Shown: piece by piece, positions 1-9,580 of the stretch | Layout: the number at the start of each line of letters is the position of its first letter | Numbering within the stretch: the stretch's first letter is position 1 | Source of the DNA: Bradyrhizobium sp. cir1 | GTDB lineage: Bacteria > Pseudomonadota > Alphaproteobacteria > Rhizobiales > Xanthobacteraceae | Direction of reading: 5' to 3' | Length of the DNA stretch: 64,000 nt | Assembly (NCBI RefSeq): GCF_014198245.1 | Contig: NZ_JACIHE010000001.1 | Location: 248,001 to 312,000 of the forward strand | Translations under genes and position numbers: made by a program | The notes under the pieces: generated by a model | Databases searched by the model: none | What the model saw: only the letters and a program-made list of their open reading frames with translations | Told to the model about the DNA's origin: nothing

Positions 1-292
1 GGATCGTAATTGCGCGCAGGCTGGAGCCCGCGTTCTGTTGTTGGCGCTTCGCCTTGATCACTTCATCCATCCGAGTTGCCCTCAAGGAAGCCCAAAGGTG
101 CGCGATCGCGCCAACAAAAAAGGCGCGCTGCGCCCGGAACCGGGATCGGCGCCGATGGGTGTGGCAGCGAACGTAGGAAGAACGGAGACGGATTTCCAGA
201 GGGAGTTGCGAATCGTCAACGGAATGTTGGCGAACTGGCGGCATTTGGCAGCAGCGGGCAGGCGGAATTGCGCTGGAACGTGCCGCCAAAAC
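1..292. other. Left-edge intergenic stretch, no gene seen
   Basis: I see no convincing coding sequence here. The frames that are open have no recognisable protein character and no good ribosome binding site. The stretch ends in the terminator of the minus-strand porin gene to its right. Regulatory sequence of a gene left of the window could be present but cannot be recognised. Confidence 0.5.
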
Positions 293-320
293 AAAAAGGC
301 CGGCACGAGGCCGGCCTTTC
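293..320 (-). terminator. Intrinsic terminator of the first Omp25-like gene
   Basis: A GC-rich inverted repeat (AAGGCCGGC, loop ACGA, GCCGGCCTT) lies about 30 bases past the stop of the porin gene. On the minus strand a T tract follows it. The same hairpin, with one loop base changed, follows the second porin gene at 1195-1222. Confidence 0.8.
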
Positions 321-348
321 GTAACGCGGGTAGCGTTGGATACGAAGC

Positions 349-1008
349 TTAGTACTTCGCGACGATCGGGCCGTTGAAGTGATAGTTCACGCCGACCTGC
401 ACGGTGTGGAAGTTGAGCGTGCCGGTGGGCAGGGTGCCCGAGAAGTAGGTCTCGCCGCCAAGACTGCGATAGAGGTACTCGCCCTTGACCGACCACTGCG
501 GAGCGAAGAACGCTTCGACGCCCGCGCCGACAGTCCAGCCGGAGTGCCACTTGCTGTCCGACACGGACACGCCGAGTGCGGAAAGGGTGATCTTGTTGTC
601 GATCCAGGCGTAGCCGCCGGTGCCGTAGAACAGGACGTTGTTGACGGCGTAACCGATGCGGCCGCGGACGGTGCCGAGTGCGTCGGTCTTGGACGACGCG
701 GTGATGCCGAGAGCGGTCGTTGAAGCGCTGACGTCAGCCCAGGAACCATCGGCTTCGACACCGAACACGACATTGCCGGTCTGCCAGTTATAGCCAGCGG
801 TGCCGCCGACGAAACCGCCCTGCATCCGGGGGCTGCCAGCGTCTTCCCAGGCGCCGCCGCCGACGATACCGAGGTAGAAGCCGGTCCAGTTGTAGACCGA
901 GGCCACAGCCACCGGAGCCTTGGTGTACGGGCGGGCCGCGAGATCAGCTGCCGACGCGGGGGCAGCCAGAGCGAACAAACAGGCCGAAGCCAACAAAACC
1001 TTCTTCAT
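349..1008 (-). CDS. Omp25-like outer membrane beta-barrel protein
   Basis: A 219-residue protein of the Omp25/RopB porin-like family found in Rhizobiales. It opens with a signal peptide (MKKVLLASACLFALAAPASA) and the mature start ADLAARPYTKAP, which is typical of Bradyrhizobium members. Glycine- and aromatic-rich alternating strands follow (for example NWTGFYLGIVGGGAW), and the chain ends in Tyr as barrel proteins often do. I chose the ATG at 1008 because it starts the signal peptide; the frame stays open further upstream but looks non-coding there. It probably sits in the outer membrane as a small 8-strand barrel. A paralogue lies at 1245-2006 on the same strand with its own terminator, so the two are probably separate transcripts. 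Exact role and ligand are unknown. Confidence 0.9.
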   Translation of the reverse strand: MKKVLLASACLFALAAPASAADLAARPYTKAPVAVASVYNWTGFYLGIVGGGAWEDAGSPRMQGGFVGGTAGYNWQTGNVVFGVEADGSWADVSASTTALGITASSKTDALGTVRGRIGYAVNNVLFYGTGGYAWIDNKITLSALGVSVSDSKWHSGWTVGAGVEAFFAPQWSVKGEYLYRSLGGETYFSGTLPTGTLNFHTVQVGVNYHFNGPIVAKY

Positions 1009-1194
1009 ATTCAACCTAAATCCCAGTCCCAGTTTCTGTTGTTGCCTTCCGTGAACGGAAGGGCATCGGACGCTGTGGTCCAACTGGCGTCGTGCTTACA
1101 CCAACGAAGCCGCAAGTTGTGTACCCGAAAAGTCACAACAATCACAAAACGTCACAATCACTGACTGATTGCTCCCCCTCGCTCGCACGCAGCA

Positions 1195-1222
1195 AAAAGG
1201 CCGGCGCGAGGCCGGCCTTTCG
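1195..1222 (-). terminator. Intrinsic terminator of the second Omp25-like gene
   Basis: The inverted repeat AAGGCCGGC-GCGA-GCCGGCCTT is followed by T residues on the minus strand, about 20 bases past the stop of the porin gene at 1245-2006. It is nearly identical to the hairpin at 293-320. Confidence 0.8.
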
Positions 1223-1244
1223 TCGGACGAGACTATGCTTGCGA

Positions 1245-2006
1245 TCAGTACCTGGCGATCGCCGGGCCGCCCCAACGGTAGTTCAGGCGGACGAGGGCGA
1301 GATCGACGTCCTGACTGACGCGTTCGGTCTGAACGAAGGCTCCGCCCAAGGTGAAGTCGACGTTTCGAGTGCCGAGGAAGATGTGGTCGTACTCGAAGCC
1401 CACCGACCAGTTCGGGGCGAAGCCAAATTCGACTCCCGCGCCGACCGTTCCGCCCCAGCGTGTTCCGTTGGCCGAACCGAAGGTCGTGCCAGCACCCACA
1501 AAGCCCGGCGCGACGATGAGGTCGTATCTGTCGTCCACTACGGCGCCGCCGCCCTTTACGTAGACCAAAACGTTGTTCCAGGCATAACCGACCTGCCCGG
1601 TAATCAAGCCGAAGGCATCGACCCGCGTACGGTTCTGCTGATCTGGCGCGGTCGGGCTGATGTTTCTTCCACTGAAGTCAGCCCAGTTGCCTTGGCCTTC
1701 CACGCCAAACACCCAATTGGCCGACTGCCAGCGATAGCCGACCTGACCACCGACCGTGCCGCCCGTTGCGTTATGGCAGCCGTCGTCGATCAGCGTACCG
1801 GTGACCGGCGTCACGAAGTCCCAGCAATTGCGGCTTGAGCCCCAGCCCCCGTTGATGCCGATGTAAAAGCCGCTCCAGTCGTAGATGGTCGCGACCATCG
1901 GGGGCGGAGCCTTGGTGTAGGGACGCGCCGCCATATCCGCCGCGCTTGCGGGAGCCGACAGGCCCAACGCCACAGCACCGATTGCACCAATCAAAATCTT
2001 ATTCAT
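1245..2006 (-). CDS. Omp25-like outer membrane beta-barrel protein
   Basis: A 253-residue second member of the Omp25/RopB-like family. The ATG at 2006 starts a clear signal peptide (MNKILIGAIGAVALGLSAPA, cleavage before ADMAARPYTKAP). The mature part has the family's DWSGFYIGINGGWG opening, repeated aromatic and glycine strands, and a C-terminal Tyr (GGPAIARY). A frame open for another 123 codons upstream is not credible protein. Compared with its neighbour at 349-1008 it carries about 34 more residues, mostly in loops such as the Cys-containing NCWDFVTP region. It is likely a surface-exposed barrel of unknown function. Tandem paralogues of this family are common in Bradyrhizobium. Confidence 0.9.
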   Translation of the reverse strand: MNKILIGAIGAVALGLSAPASAADMAARPYTKAPPPMVATIYDWSGFYIGINGGWGSSRNCWDFVTPVTGTLIDDGCHNATGGTVGGQVGYRWQSANWVFGVEGQGNWADFSGRNISPTAPDQQNRTRVDAFGLITGQVGYAWNNVLVYVKGGGAVVDDRYDLIVAPGFVGAGTTFGSANGTRWGGTVGAGVEFGFAPNWSVGFEYDHIFLGTRNVDFTLGGAFVQTERVSQDVDLALVRLNYRWGGPAIARY

Positions 2007-2276
2007 TGCAGTCTCCCCGGGTAAGGTCCGCTTCTTGAGGTCCCCGAAGCGGCCAATCAGGCGCGACGCCCATATGAACTTAATTCCGAGGCAACCGTAG
2101 CCTAAGCGAGAGGCAGAGTCCGTCTCCGAAATGCAACAGTCGCGGGGCAAGTACGGGACATATAACTTGATGAATGTTATGCGCTTTTTGCTGATTTTGG
2201 GAACCTGAAAAAGTTCCATCCGGTGCGCGCCATTTGGGCGGCATGCAGGCACCGAATATCCGCACCCGCCGGAAAG

Positions 2277-2314
2277 GAACAAATCTGGAACATTCCGGCA
2301 GGCAATGCTATATG
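2277..2314 (+). promoter_or_regulatory. SOS (LexA) box and promoter upstream of ssb
   Basis: GAAC-N7-GAAC (2277-2291) is the exact alphaproteobacterial LexA site, which reads GTTC-N7-GTTC on the other strand. A plausible sigma70 promoter overlaps it: TGGAAC at 2286-2291, a 17-base spacer, and TATATG at 2309-2314. LexA bound here would cover the -35 element. The site is about 160 bases before the ssb start, giving a leader of roughly 130 bases. SOS control of ssb is known in alphaproteobacteria; the site itself is read directly from the sequence. Confidence 0.75.
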
Positions 2315-2448
2315 TGGGGATAACCCGAGCGCTGGTGGGCTGATCGGTCCGCGCAAGCGTATAGGGTCGCCTCAATCAGGTTGCAGAGGGCCGCAGGGCG
2401 TGCGGCGCGGCCTTACGAATTCAGTGGCATTTGGAGTGGAGAGCGGCG

Positions 2449-2943
2449 ATGGCGGGAAGCGTCAACAAGGTCATTCTGGTTGGAAATCTCGGCAAGGATC
2501 CTGAAATCCGCCGCACCCAGGACGGGCGGCCGATCGCGAATCTGAGCATCGCGACCTCGGAGACCTGGCGCGACAAGAACACCGGCGAGCGCAAGGAGAA
2601 GACCGAGTGGCATCGCGTCGTGATCTTCTCTGAGCCGCTTTGCAAGATCGTCGAGCAGTATCTGAAGAAGGGCGCAAAGGTTTACATCGAAGGCGCGCTC
2701 CAGACCCGCAAGTACACCGACCAGAGTGGCGTCGAGAAATACTCGACCGAGGTCGTGCTCCAGGGCTTCAACTCGACGCTGACGATGCTCGATGGCCGCG
2801 GTGGTGGCGGCGGAGGCGGCAGCTTCGGCGACGAGCCGGGCGGCGATTTCGGCTCCTCCGGTCCGGTCGGCAGCGCGCCGCGCCGTCCCGTTGCCGCCGG
2901 CGGCGGCCGCAACAGCGACATGGACGACGACATCCCGTTCTGA
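2449..2943 (+). CDS. ssb: Single-stranded DNA-binding protein
   Basis: SSB coats single-stranded DNA in replication, repair and recombination and recruits partners through its acidic tail. The 164-residue protein has the OB-fold start [19 protein letters not shown], the [12 protein letters not shown] segment, a glycine-rich linker (about residues 118-150) and the C-terminal tip DMDDDIPF that binds partner proteins. I chose the ATG at 2449 because GGAGAG lies six bases before it; a TTG six codons upstream in frame would place that site inside the gene. An SOS box lies upstream at 2277-2291. Length is normal for Rhizobiales. Confidence 0.96.
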   Translation: MAGSVNKVILVGNLGKDPEIRRTQDGRPIANLSIATSETWRDKNTGERKEKTEWHRVVIFSEPLCKIVEQYLKKGAKVYIEGALQTRKYTDQSGVEKYSTEVVLQGFNSTLTMLDGRGGGGGGGSFGDEPGGDFGSSGPVGSAPRRPVAAGGGRNSDMDDDIPF

Positions 2944-3124
2944 GGTACGGTGCCCTTGCTCGCGTAAAGCGTCAGGAATTCTTACCAATTATCGGGTGGA
3001 GTTCGGGTTTTCCGCGCTTGCCTCATGTGCTGCCTCAAGTCTTTGACGGGCCATGATGTGAATGGTATTAACTTCATGTTAATCGCATTCACATCGGTCG
3101 CCACTCGACCCGAGGAAGCCCCGC

Positions 3125-3523
3125 ATGAGCCTTGCGCCGCTGCTTGAGGCCGCTCCCGCGATCCCGCTGCATGCCTTTGCCGCCATGACCGCCTTCGTGC
3201 TCGGCCTGGTCCAGTTTGCCGCGCCAAAGGGCACGCTGCCGCACCGGACGATCGGCTGGATCTGGGTGGTCCTGATGCTGGTCGTGGCTGCCTCATCGTT
3301 CTGGATCCACCAGATCCGCCTGGTCGGGCCGTTCAGCCCAATCCATCTGTTGTCGATCTTCACCCTGGTGGTTCTGCCGCTCGCGGTGTGGCGTGCGCGC
3401 ACCCATCGTGTCGCCGACCATCGGCGGATGATGATCTTCATCTTCGCTGGCGCACTGGTGGTGGCGGGCCTGTTCACGCTGGTGCCCGGGCGCATCATGC
3501 ACCGGGTGATTTTCGGGGCGTGA
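3125..3523 (+). CDS. DUF2306-type integral membrane protein
   Basis: A 132-residue protein with four predicted membrane segments: about 15-33 (HAFAAMTAFVLGLVQF), 42-60 (GWIWVVLMLVVAASSFW), 70-88 (PIHLLSIFTLVVLPLAVW) and 100-120. Short basic loops (WRARTHRVADHRRMM) lie between them. The conserved His residues in HAFAA, LPHRTIGW and ADHRRMM fit the DUF2306 family of predicted inner-membrane proteins, whose function is unknown. The gene stands alone between ssb and gyrA, about 180 bases from each. Confidence 0.75.
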   Translation: MSLAPLLEAAPAIPLHAFAAMTAFVLGLVQFAAPKGTLPHRTIGWIWVVLMLVVAASSFWIHQIRLVGPFSPIHLLSIFTLVVLPLAVWRARTHRVADHRRMMIFIFAGALVVAGLFTLVPGRIMHRVIFGA

Positions 3524-3691
3524 GAGCCGGTTACGCCCGGTCCGTTCCGGCCCCGTCCGGGGCGGTGCCGGGAAGGGCGTAAGTCTCTGGAAAAACAGTC
3601 GGAAAAAGCGCTTCCAAGACCCGCACAAGGGTGGTTATCGGGGGTGTGATGCGCTATATGATTCCCAGACAAAAACTCACCGGATTCCCCC

Positions 3692-6424
3692 TTGGCTGAC
3701 GACGACAACAAGCCCGGCGACCAGCCGGCGCAACCCTCGGACATTCGCCCCGTTTCGATCTACGAGGAGATGAAGAAGTCCTATCTCGATTACGCCATGA
3801 GCGTGATCGTGTCGCGTGCGCTGCCCGATGCGCGCGACGGGTTGAAGCCGGTGCATCGGCGCATCCTGTTCTCGATGAACGAGGAAGGCTACACGCCGGA
3901 CAAGAAGCACAAGAAGTCGGCCGGTATCGTCGGCGACGTCATGGGCCAATACCATCCCCATGGCGACCAGGCGATCTATGACGCGCTGGTGCGCATGGCG
4001 CAGCCTTTCTCGATGCGCGAATTGCTGGTGGACGGGCAGGGCAATTTCGGCTCGGTCGACGGCGATCCGCCGGCGGCGATGCGCTACACCGAGTCGCGCC
4101 TGACCAAGATCGCGCTCAAATTGCTCGACGACATCGACAATGAGACGGTCGACTTCCAGGACAACTATGACGGCTCGACCAAGGAGCCGGTGGTTCTGCC
4201 GGCGCGGTTCCCCAACCTGCTGGTCAATGGCGCCGGCGGCATTGCGGTCGGCATGGCCACCAACATTCCGCCCCACAATCTCGGCGAAGTCATCGACGCC
4301 TGCCTGGCGCTGGTCGACAACCCGTCGCTGACCATTGACGAACTCAACAACATCATCCCCGGCCCGGATTTCCCGACCGGTGGCATCATTCTTGGACGCC
4401 AGGGCATCCGCAGCGCCTACCATCTTGGCCGCGGCTCCATCGTGATGCGCGGCAAGGTCGAGTTCGAGACGATCCGGAAAGAGCGCGAGGCGATCGTCAT
4501 CAGCGAGCTTCCCTATCAGGTGAACAAGGCGACGATGGTCGAGCGCATCGCCGAGCTTTACAAGGAGAAGAAGATCGAAGGCATCTCCGATCTGCGCGAC
4601 GAGTCCGACCGGGACGGCTACCGGGTCGTGATCGAGCTCAAGCGCGACGCGGTGCCTGATGTCGTGCTGAACCAGCTTTACAAGTTCACGCCCCTGCAGA
4701 CGAGCTTTGGCGTCAACGCCGTCGCGCTCGACTCGGGCCGTCCGCAGACGATGAACCTGAAGGACATGCTGACGATATTCGTCGGCTTCCGCGAGCAGGT
4801 CGTCACCCGCCGTACCAAGTACAAGCTGCGCAAGGCGCGCGAGCGCGCGCATGAACAAGTCGGCCTCGCGATCGCGGTTGCCAATATCGACGAGATCATC
4901 AAGGTCATCCGGCACTCGCCGACCCCGGCTGCCGCGCGCGAGACCCTGATGACGCGCGACTGGCCGGCCCGCGATGTCGAGGACATCATCACGCTGATCG
5001 ACGATCCCCGCCATCGCATCAACGAGGACGGCACCATCCGCCTGTCGCTGGATCAGGCGAAGGCCATCCTGGAACTGCGACTGGCGCGTCTCACCGCGCT
5101 TGGCCGCGACGAGATCGGCGATGAGCTTTCCAAGCTCGCCGGCGAAATCGGCGAGTATCTCGAGATCCTGCACTCGCGCGCGCGCATCCTCGACATCATC
5201 AAGACCGAGCTCGCCGAGGTGAAGGCGGAGTTCGCAACGCCACGCCGCACCGTGATCATGGAGCAGGAAGGCGAGGTCGAGGACGAGGACCTGATCCAGC
5301 GCGAGGACATGGTCGTCACGGTCTCGCACGCCGGCTACGTCAAGCGCGTGCCGCTGTCGGCCTATAGGGCGCAGCGCCGCGGCGGCAAGGGCCGCTCCGG
5401 CATGCAGACCCGCGACGAGGATTTCGTCAGCCGGCTCTTCGTCGCATCGACTCATACTCCGGTGCTGTTCTTCTCCTCGCGCGGCCAAGTCTACAAGGAA
5501 AAGGTCTGGCGGCTGCCCATGGCCGCGCCGAGCGCGCGCGGCAAGGCGCTGATCAACATCCTGCCGCTGGAGCAGGGCGAGCGCATCACCACCATCATGC
5601 CGCTGCCGGAGGATGAATCCACCTGGGGCCAGCTCGACGTGATGTTCGCCACGACGGGCGGCAATGTCCGGCGCAACAAGCTGTCCGACTTCGTCGACGT
5701 CCGCCGCTCCGGCATCATCGCGATGAAGCTCGACGACGGCGAGTCGATCGTCGACGTCCAGATCTGCACCGAGCGCGACGACGTGCTGCTCACCGGCGCC
5801 GGCGGCCAGTGCATCCGCTTCCCGGTCCCCGACGTGCGCGTGTTCACCGGGCGCACCTCGATGGGCGTGCGCGGCATCGCGCTTGGCGAGGGCGACAAGG
5901 TGATCTCGCTGGCGATCCTGCGCCATGTCGAGACCACGTCCGATGAGCGCTCGGCCTATTTGAAGATGCGCCGCGCGGTCGCCGGCGAAGCCGCAACCGA
6001 GGAAGCCCCGGCGGATGCCGAGGCGGAGGAGACCTCAGGCAGTTTCCAGCTCCCGCAGGAGCGCTATGCCGCGATGTCGGCGGCCGAGCAGGTGGTGCTG
6101 ACGGTCTCCGTCAACGGCTACGGCAAGCGGACCTCGTCCTACGAGTACCGCACCACAGGCCGCGGCGGCAAAGGCATCGTCGCCATGAGCGTCAACAACC
6201 GCAACGGCAATCTCGTCGCCTCGTTCCCGGTGGAGGAGGCGGATCAAATCATGCTGGTCACCGACAAGGGCCAGCTGATTCGCTGTCCGGTCGAAGGCAT
6301 CCGCATCGCCGGCCGCTCGACGCAGGGCGTGATCGTGTTCGATACTGCCGAGGACGAGCACGTGGTGTCGGTCGAGCACATCACCGAAGAGGCCGAGAAC
6401 GGCAACGGCGCGAACGGCGAGTAG
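3692..6424 (+). CDS. gyrA: DNA gyrase subunit A
   Basis: GyrA breaks and rejoins DNA in the A2B2 gyrase that introduces negative supercoils. The 910-residue protein has the [20 protein letters not shown] opening, the winged-helix domain with YHPHGD (87-92), and catalytic Tyr132 in AAMRYTESR. The C-terminal beta-pinwheel repeats include the gyrase-specific GyrA box QRRGGKG. Homologues usually begin just before this point and no ATG is available before MKKSY, so the start is TTG at 3692. No clear ribosome binding site precedes it. A short ATG frame (3658-3699) ends across this TTG, so coupled translation is possible. Residue 93, equivalent to E. coli Ser83 in the quinolone region, is Gln, while the equivalent of Asp87 is kept (Asp97). 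An insertion near 775-800 is rich in Ala and Glu. Confidence 0.97.
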   Translation: MADDDNKPGDQPAQPSDIRPVSIYEEMKKSYLDYAMSVIVSRALPDARDGLKPVHRRILFSMNEEGYTPDKKHKKSAGIVGDVMGQYHPHGDQAIYDALVRMAQPFSMRELLVDGQGNFGSVDGDPPAAMRYTESRLTKIALKLLDDIDNETVDFQDNYDGSTKEPVVLPARFPNLLVNGAGGIAVGMATNIPPHNLGEVIDACLALVDNPSLTIDELNNIIPGPDFPTGGIILGRQGIRSAYHLGRGSIVMRGKVEFETIRKEREAIVISELPYQVNKATMVERIAELYKEKKIEGISDLRDESDRDGYRVVIELKRDAVPDVVLNQLYKFTPLQTSFGVNAVALDSGRPQTMNLKDMLTIFVGFREQVVTRRTKYKLRKARERAHEQVGLAIAVANIDEIIKVIRHSPTPAAARETLMTRDWPARDVEDIITLIDDPRHRINEDGTIRLSLDQAKAILELRLARLTALGRDEIGDELSKLAGEIGEYLEILHSRARILDIIKTELAEVKAEFATPRRTVIMEQEGEVEDEDLIQREDMVVTVSHAGYVKRVPLSAYRAQRRGGKGRSGMQTRDEDFVSRLFVASTHTPVLFFSSRGQVYKEKVWRLPMAAPSARGKALINILPLEQGERITTIMPLPEDESTWGQLDVMFATTGGNVRRNKLSDFVDVRRSGIIAMKLDDGESIVDVQICTERDDVLLTGAGGQCIRFPVPDVRVFTGRTSMGVRGIALGEGDKVISLAILRHVETTSDERSAYLKMRRAVAGEAATEEAPADAEAEETSGSFQLPQERYAAMSAAEQVVLTVSVNGYGKRTSSYEYRTTGRGGKGIVAMSVNNRNGNLVASFPVEEADQIMLVTDKGQLIRCPVEGIRIAGRSTQGVIVFDTAEDEHVVSVEHITEEAENGNGANGE

Positions 6425-6463
6425 CGAGTGGTGAATAAGGTGAGCTGCTCTATTCGCCACTCA
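6425..6463. terminator. Probable bidirectional hairpin between gyrA and kup
   Basis: A 12-base arm (GAGTGGTGAATA, 6426-6437) pairs with TATTCGCCACTC (6451-6462) with one wobble. It sits in the 46-base gap between the convergent gyrA and kup genes. There is no long T tract, so this is inferred from position and stem strength. Confidence 0.5.
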
Positions 6464-6470
6464 CCATTCG

Positions 6471-8387
6471 CTAGATCTCCAGCTCTGTCCCGAACTCCAC
6501 CACCTGCTTGGTGGGCACGCCGAAGAACGCGGCCGAGCGTTCGGCGTTGCGCTGCAGGAAGGCGAATACGCCTTCGCGCCAGACCCACATGCCCGGGACG
6601 TCCTCGCGCGGGATGATGGTCTCGCGGCCGACGTAATAGGTGATGTCGGCGAGGTCGATGCCGGGCAGCTTGCCCTGCCGGCATGTGAGATTCAGCCCTT
6701 CGTAGATGGTCGGGTTCTGCATGAAGCCGTAATGCAGGATCACGCGGGTGATGCCCGGAATGATCTCATGCACCTCGGCGCGTTCCTCGTCGGGAATGTG
6801 CGGCGATTCCTCGATCAGCACGGTGACCAGCAGCACGCGTTCGTGCAGCACGCGATTGTGCTTGACGAACTGGGTCAGCGCGAGCGGCACGCCACGCGGC
6901 GCAGAGGCCAGGAACACGGCGGTCCCGGGCAGTCTCGCATGGCATTTGTTGACGGCGGTCTCGATCAGATCCTCCTCGGGCTGGCGCAGCCGGGCGCGTG
7001 CCGCTTCGACCAGCTTCACGCCGGCGCGCCAGGTCAGCATCAGGAAGGCGACGAGGCCGGCGAGCAGCAGCGGAAACCAGCCGCCCTCGAACAGCTTGAT
7101 CGAATTGGCCGAGAAGAAGATCACGTCGATCACGAAGAAGAAGCCGTTCACGGCGACCACGAGCCAGGGCGAAAAGCCCCACTGGATCGCGACCAGGGCT
7201 GCCAGTAGCGTGGTGATCGCCATCAGCAGCGATACTGCGATGCCGTAGGCGCCGGCGAGGGCGTCCGAGGAGCCGAAGGAGAGGACCGCACCGAGCGTTG
7301 CCGCGGCGAGCAGCCAGTTTACCAGCGGCACGTAGATCTGGCCGATCGCGTGGCTGGTGGTGTGGCGGATCTGCATGCGCGGAAGGAAGCCGAGCTGGAT
7401 CGATTGCTGGGTCAGCGAGAACACGCCGGAGATGATCGCCTGCGAGGCGATCACGGTCGCGACCGCCGAGAAGGCGACCAACAGATAGTGCAGGGCGTCC
7501 GGGCAGAGCTGGAAGAAGGGGTTCTCGATCATGGTGGGATCGGTGATCAGCAGCGCGGCCTGGCCGAAATAGTTCAGCACCAGCGCGGGAAGGCAGATCG
7601 CGAACCAGGCGAGCCGGATCGGCAGGCGGCCGAAATGACCCATGTCGGCATACATGGCCTCGCCCCCGGTCACCGCGAGGAAGGCGGCGCCAAGAATCCC
7701 GAAGGAGACGTGGAAATCCTGGTGGATCAGGAAGTCGAAGGCATAGAACGGGCTGAGCGCCGCCAGCACCGCCGGCGCCTTGACGATGCCGTGGATGCCG
7801 AGCGCGGCCAGCACGACGAACCAGGTCAGCATCACCGGGCCGAAGATGCGGCCGATGAAGCCGGTGCCCTGCTTCTGCATCATGAACAACCCGATCAGAA
7901 TGGCGACGGTGACGGGCACGACCACCGGCGCGAGCGAGGGCGCATCGACCTTGAGGCCTTCGATGGCGCTGAGCACAGAGATCGCCGGCGTGATTGCGCC
8001 GTCGCCGTAGAGCAGGGCGGCACCGACGAGGCCGACCACCAGCAGATGCGCCCGCCAGGTGCCTGCTTGCGCGTTGCGCGCGTGGAGCAGGGCCAAGAGG
8101 GCGACGATGCCGCCCTCGCCACGGTTGTCCGCGCGCAGGATCAGCAGCGCATATTTCAGCGAGATGATCAGCAGCAGGGCCCAGAGGATCAGCGAGGCGA
8201 CCCCCAGGACAGCGTCGTGACTTAGCGTGCCGCCATGGGCGGCCGCCTTGGCGGCTTCCTTGAGGGCGTAGAGCGGGCTGGTGCCGATATCGCCATAGAC
8301 CACCCCGAGGGCGCCCATGGTCATGGCAAGCGGCAGTGGATCAGGATGATGGCCGGAGGCGACTGCGGGCGTACTGGACAAAGGCAA
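6471..8387 (-). CDS. kup: Kup-type low-affinity potassium uptake protein
   Basis: Kup/Trk-D family proton-coupled K+ importer of the inner membrane. The 638-residue length is normal. It shows the family signature YGDIGTSPLYALKE (31-44), then RADNRGEGGI (loop 2-3), about 12 membrane segments within roughly residues 20-450, and a hydrophilic cytoplasmic C-terminal half with the PNIPEE-like stretch and a final YYVGRE segment. The start is TTG at 8387, preceded by GGGGGA; an internal ATG (MTMGALG) is also possible but would remove a typical N-terminal leader. It is convergent with gyrA and probably monocistronic. Bradyrhizobium genomes usually carry several kup copies, so the exact copy cannot be told. 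Confidence 0.93.
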   Translation of the reverse strand: MPLSSTPAVASGHHPDPLPLAMTMGALGVVYGDIGTSPLYALKEAAKAAAHGGTLSHDAVLGVASLILWALLLIISLKYALLILRADNRGEGGIVALLALLHARNAQAGTWRAHLLVVGLVGAALLYGDGAITPAISVLSAIEGLKVDAPSLAPVVVPVTVAILIGLFMMQKQGTGFIGRIFGPVMLTWFVVLAALGIHGIVKAPAVLAALSPFYAFDFLIHQDFHVSFGILGAAFLAVTGGEAMYADMGHFGRLPIRLAWFAICLPALVLNYFGQAALLITDPTMIENPFFQLCPDALHYLLVAFSAVATVIASQAIISGVFSLTQQSIQLGFLPRMQIRHTTSHAIGQIYVPLVNWLLAAATLGAVLSFGSSDALAGAYGIAVSLLMAITTLLAALVAIQWGFSPWLVVAVNGFFFVIDVIFFSANSIKLFEGGWFPLLLAGLVAFLMLTWRAGVKLVEAARARLRQPEEDLIETAVNKCHARLPGTAVFLASAPRGVPLALTQFVKHNRVLHERVLLVTVLIEESPHIPDEERAEVHEIIPGITRVILHYGFMQNPTIYEGLNLTCRQGKLPGIDLADITYYVGRETIIPREDVPGMWVWREGVFAFLQRNAERSAAFFGVPTKQVVEFGTELEI

Positions 8388-8518
8388 TCCCCCGATGGCA
8401 TCGCGCCCGGCGGGCCATTCCGACGGGCGCGAGCATCACGCAGTCTGCGACGAGACGTCGCAAATATCCATGGGGTTTATCTTGAGGGGCTTTCCTGACG
8501 CGAAACTGACGGATCCGA

Positions 8519-8776
8519 CTACGGCGTGCGGTCGGCGGTCACGAGGCGCGCCTGGCGGACATCGGCCTTGCTGCCGGCGCGGCGCAGGCAGGACGTCTCG
8601 AAATTCGGCCAGGCCTGCTGCGAGCAGTCGCGTCCGATGGTGCGGATATCGAGCCGGTCGCTCTTGGCGAGCGGCTGCGGCACGCTGGCCTCGACGGTCG
8701 GGGCAAAGCCGGGCAGGAGGGTGAGGGCCGCGGCAACACACGCAGAGAGTGCGATGGCTGAAAGAGCCTTGATCAT
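8519..8776 (-). CDS. Small secreted protein of unknown function
   Basis: An 85-residue protein with a signal peptide (MIKALSAIALSACVAAALTL) and two cysteines in the short mature region (GRDCSQQAWPNFETSCLRR) that could form a disulfide in the periplasm. I chose the ATG at 8776 because it starts the signal sequence; the open frame upstream looks non-coding. The QxWPxxxxxC pattern recurs in small secreted proteins of Bradyrhizobium. No function can be assigned. It lies upstream of kup on the same strand, about 130 bases away. Confidence 0.75.
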   Translation of the reverse strand: MIKALSAIALSACVAAALTLLPGFAPTVEASVPQPLAKSDRLDIRTIGRDCSQQAWPNFETSCLRRAGSKADVRQARLVTADRTP

Positions 8777-9045
8777 TGACTGTCCCCTGTGATGCGGCCG
8801 CCTGCGCCCAGCGTGCGGCCCGTCATTCGTTGGCCGGATTAGTAACCATGGCCAGTTTCCGGACGTCTTCGCGGAGGCTGGAAATGGTTTCGTTCGTGCT
8901 CTGTTTTGTTTCGTGGCTGCCCCCAGGACGAAACAAACCGGCCATGGCCGACACCTGCAGAGGACATTTTCCAGCAAACGGGCAGGAAACGGGCAAGGAA
9001 CCTGCCCGGCTTGCCGGGCCGGGCCGGGCGCGGTAGGAGGGGGCC

Positions 9046-9543
9046 ATGCCGCGCATCGCCTTCTATCCGGGTTCCTTCGACCCCATCACCAACGGCCATC
9101 TGGACGTGGTCCGGCATGCCGTTCCGCTGTGCGACCGCCTGGTGGTCGCGATCGGCGTCCACCCCGGCAAGAAGCCGCTGTTCTCGACCGAGGAGCGCCT
9201 GAAGATGCTTCAGGACGTTTGCGGTCCGATCGCGGCCCAGGCCGGCTGCGTGCTCGAAGCCGTGACGTTTGACGATCTGTCGGTGACCGCGGCGCGCAAG
9301 CACGGCGCGACCATCATGATTCGGGGCCTGCGCGACGGCACCGACCTCGATTACGAGATGCAGCTTGCCGGCATGAACGAGGCCATGGCGCCCGAGGTGC
9401 ATACGGTTTTCCTGCCGGCCTCTCCCATGGTCCGCCCGATCACCGCCACTTTGGTGCGCCAGATCGCGGGGATGGGCGGAGATGTCTCGACCTTCGTGCC
9501 GCCGCTCGTCGACACCCTGCTCAAGGCCAAATTCGCCGGATAA
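9046..9543 (+). CDS. coaD: Phosphopantetheine adenylyltransferase
   Basis: CoaD transfers AMP from ATP to 4'-phosphopantetheine, the fourth step of coenzyme A synthesis, in the cytoplasm. The 165-residue protein has the nucleotidyltransferase motif [12 protein letters not shown] (7-18, with the TNGH site), the [19 protein letters not shown] segment that binds substrate, and the C-terminal PITATLVRQ helix. A strong ribosome binding site (GGAGGGGG) precedes the ATG. Two cyclophilin genes and a small secreted protein follow at close spacing, so the four genes probably form one transcript. Confidence 0.97.
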   Translation: MPRIAFYPGSFDPITNGHLDVVRHAVPLCDRLVVAIGVHPGKKPLFSTEERLKMLQDVCGPIAAQAGCVLEAVTFDDLSVTAARKHGATIMIRGLRDGTDLDYEMQLAGMNEAMAPEVHTVFLPASPMVRPITATLVRQIAGMGGDVSTFVPPLVDTLLKAKFAG

Positions 9544-9580
9544 CGGCGCGCTGCTTCATCTCACCAGATCCGGAGTTTTC

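Noticed and set aside
3677..5926. Long minus-strand frame opposite gyrA
   Set aside because: It is a shadow of gyrA. Its composition (many Asp, Arg, His and Leu from reversed GC-rich codons) and lack of any family pattern show it is not a gene.
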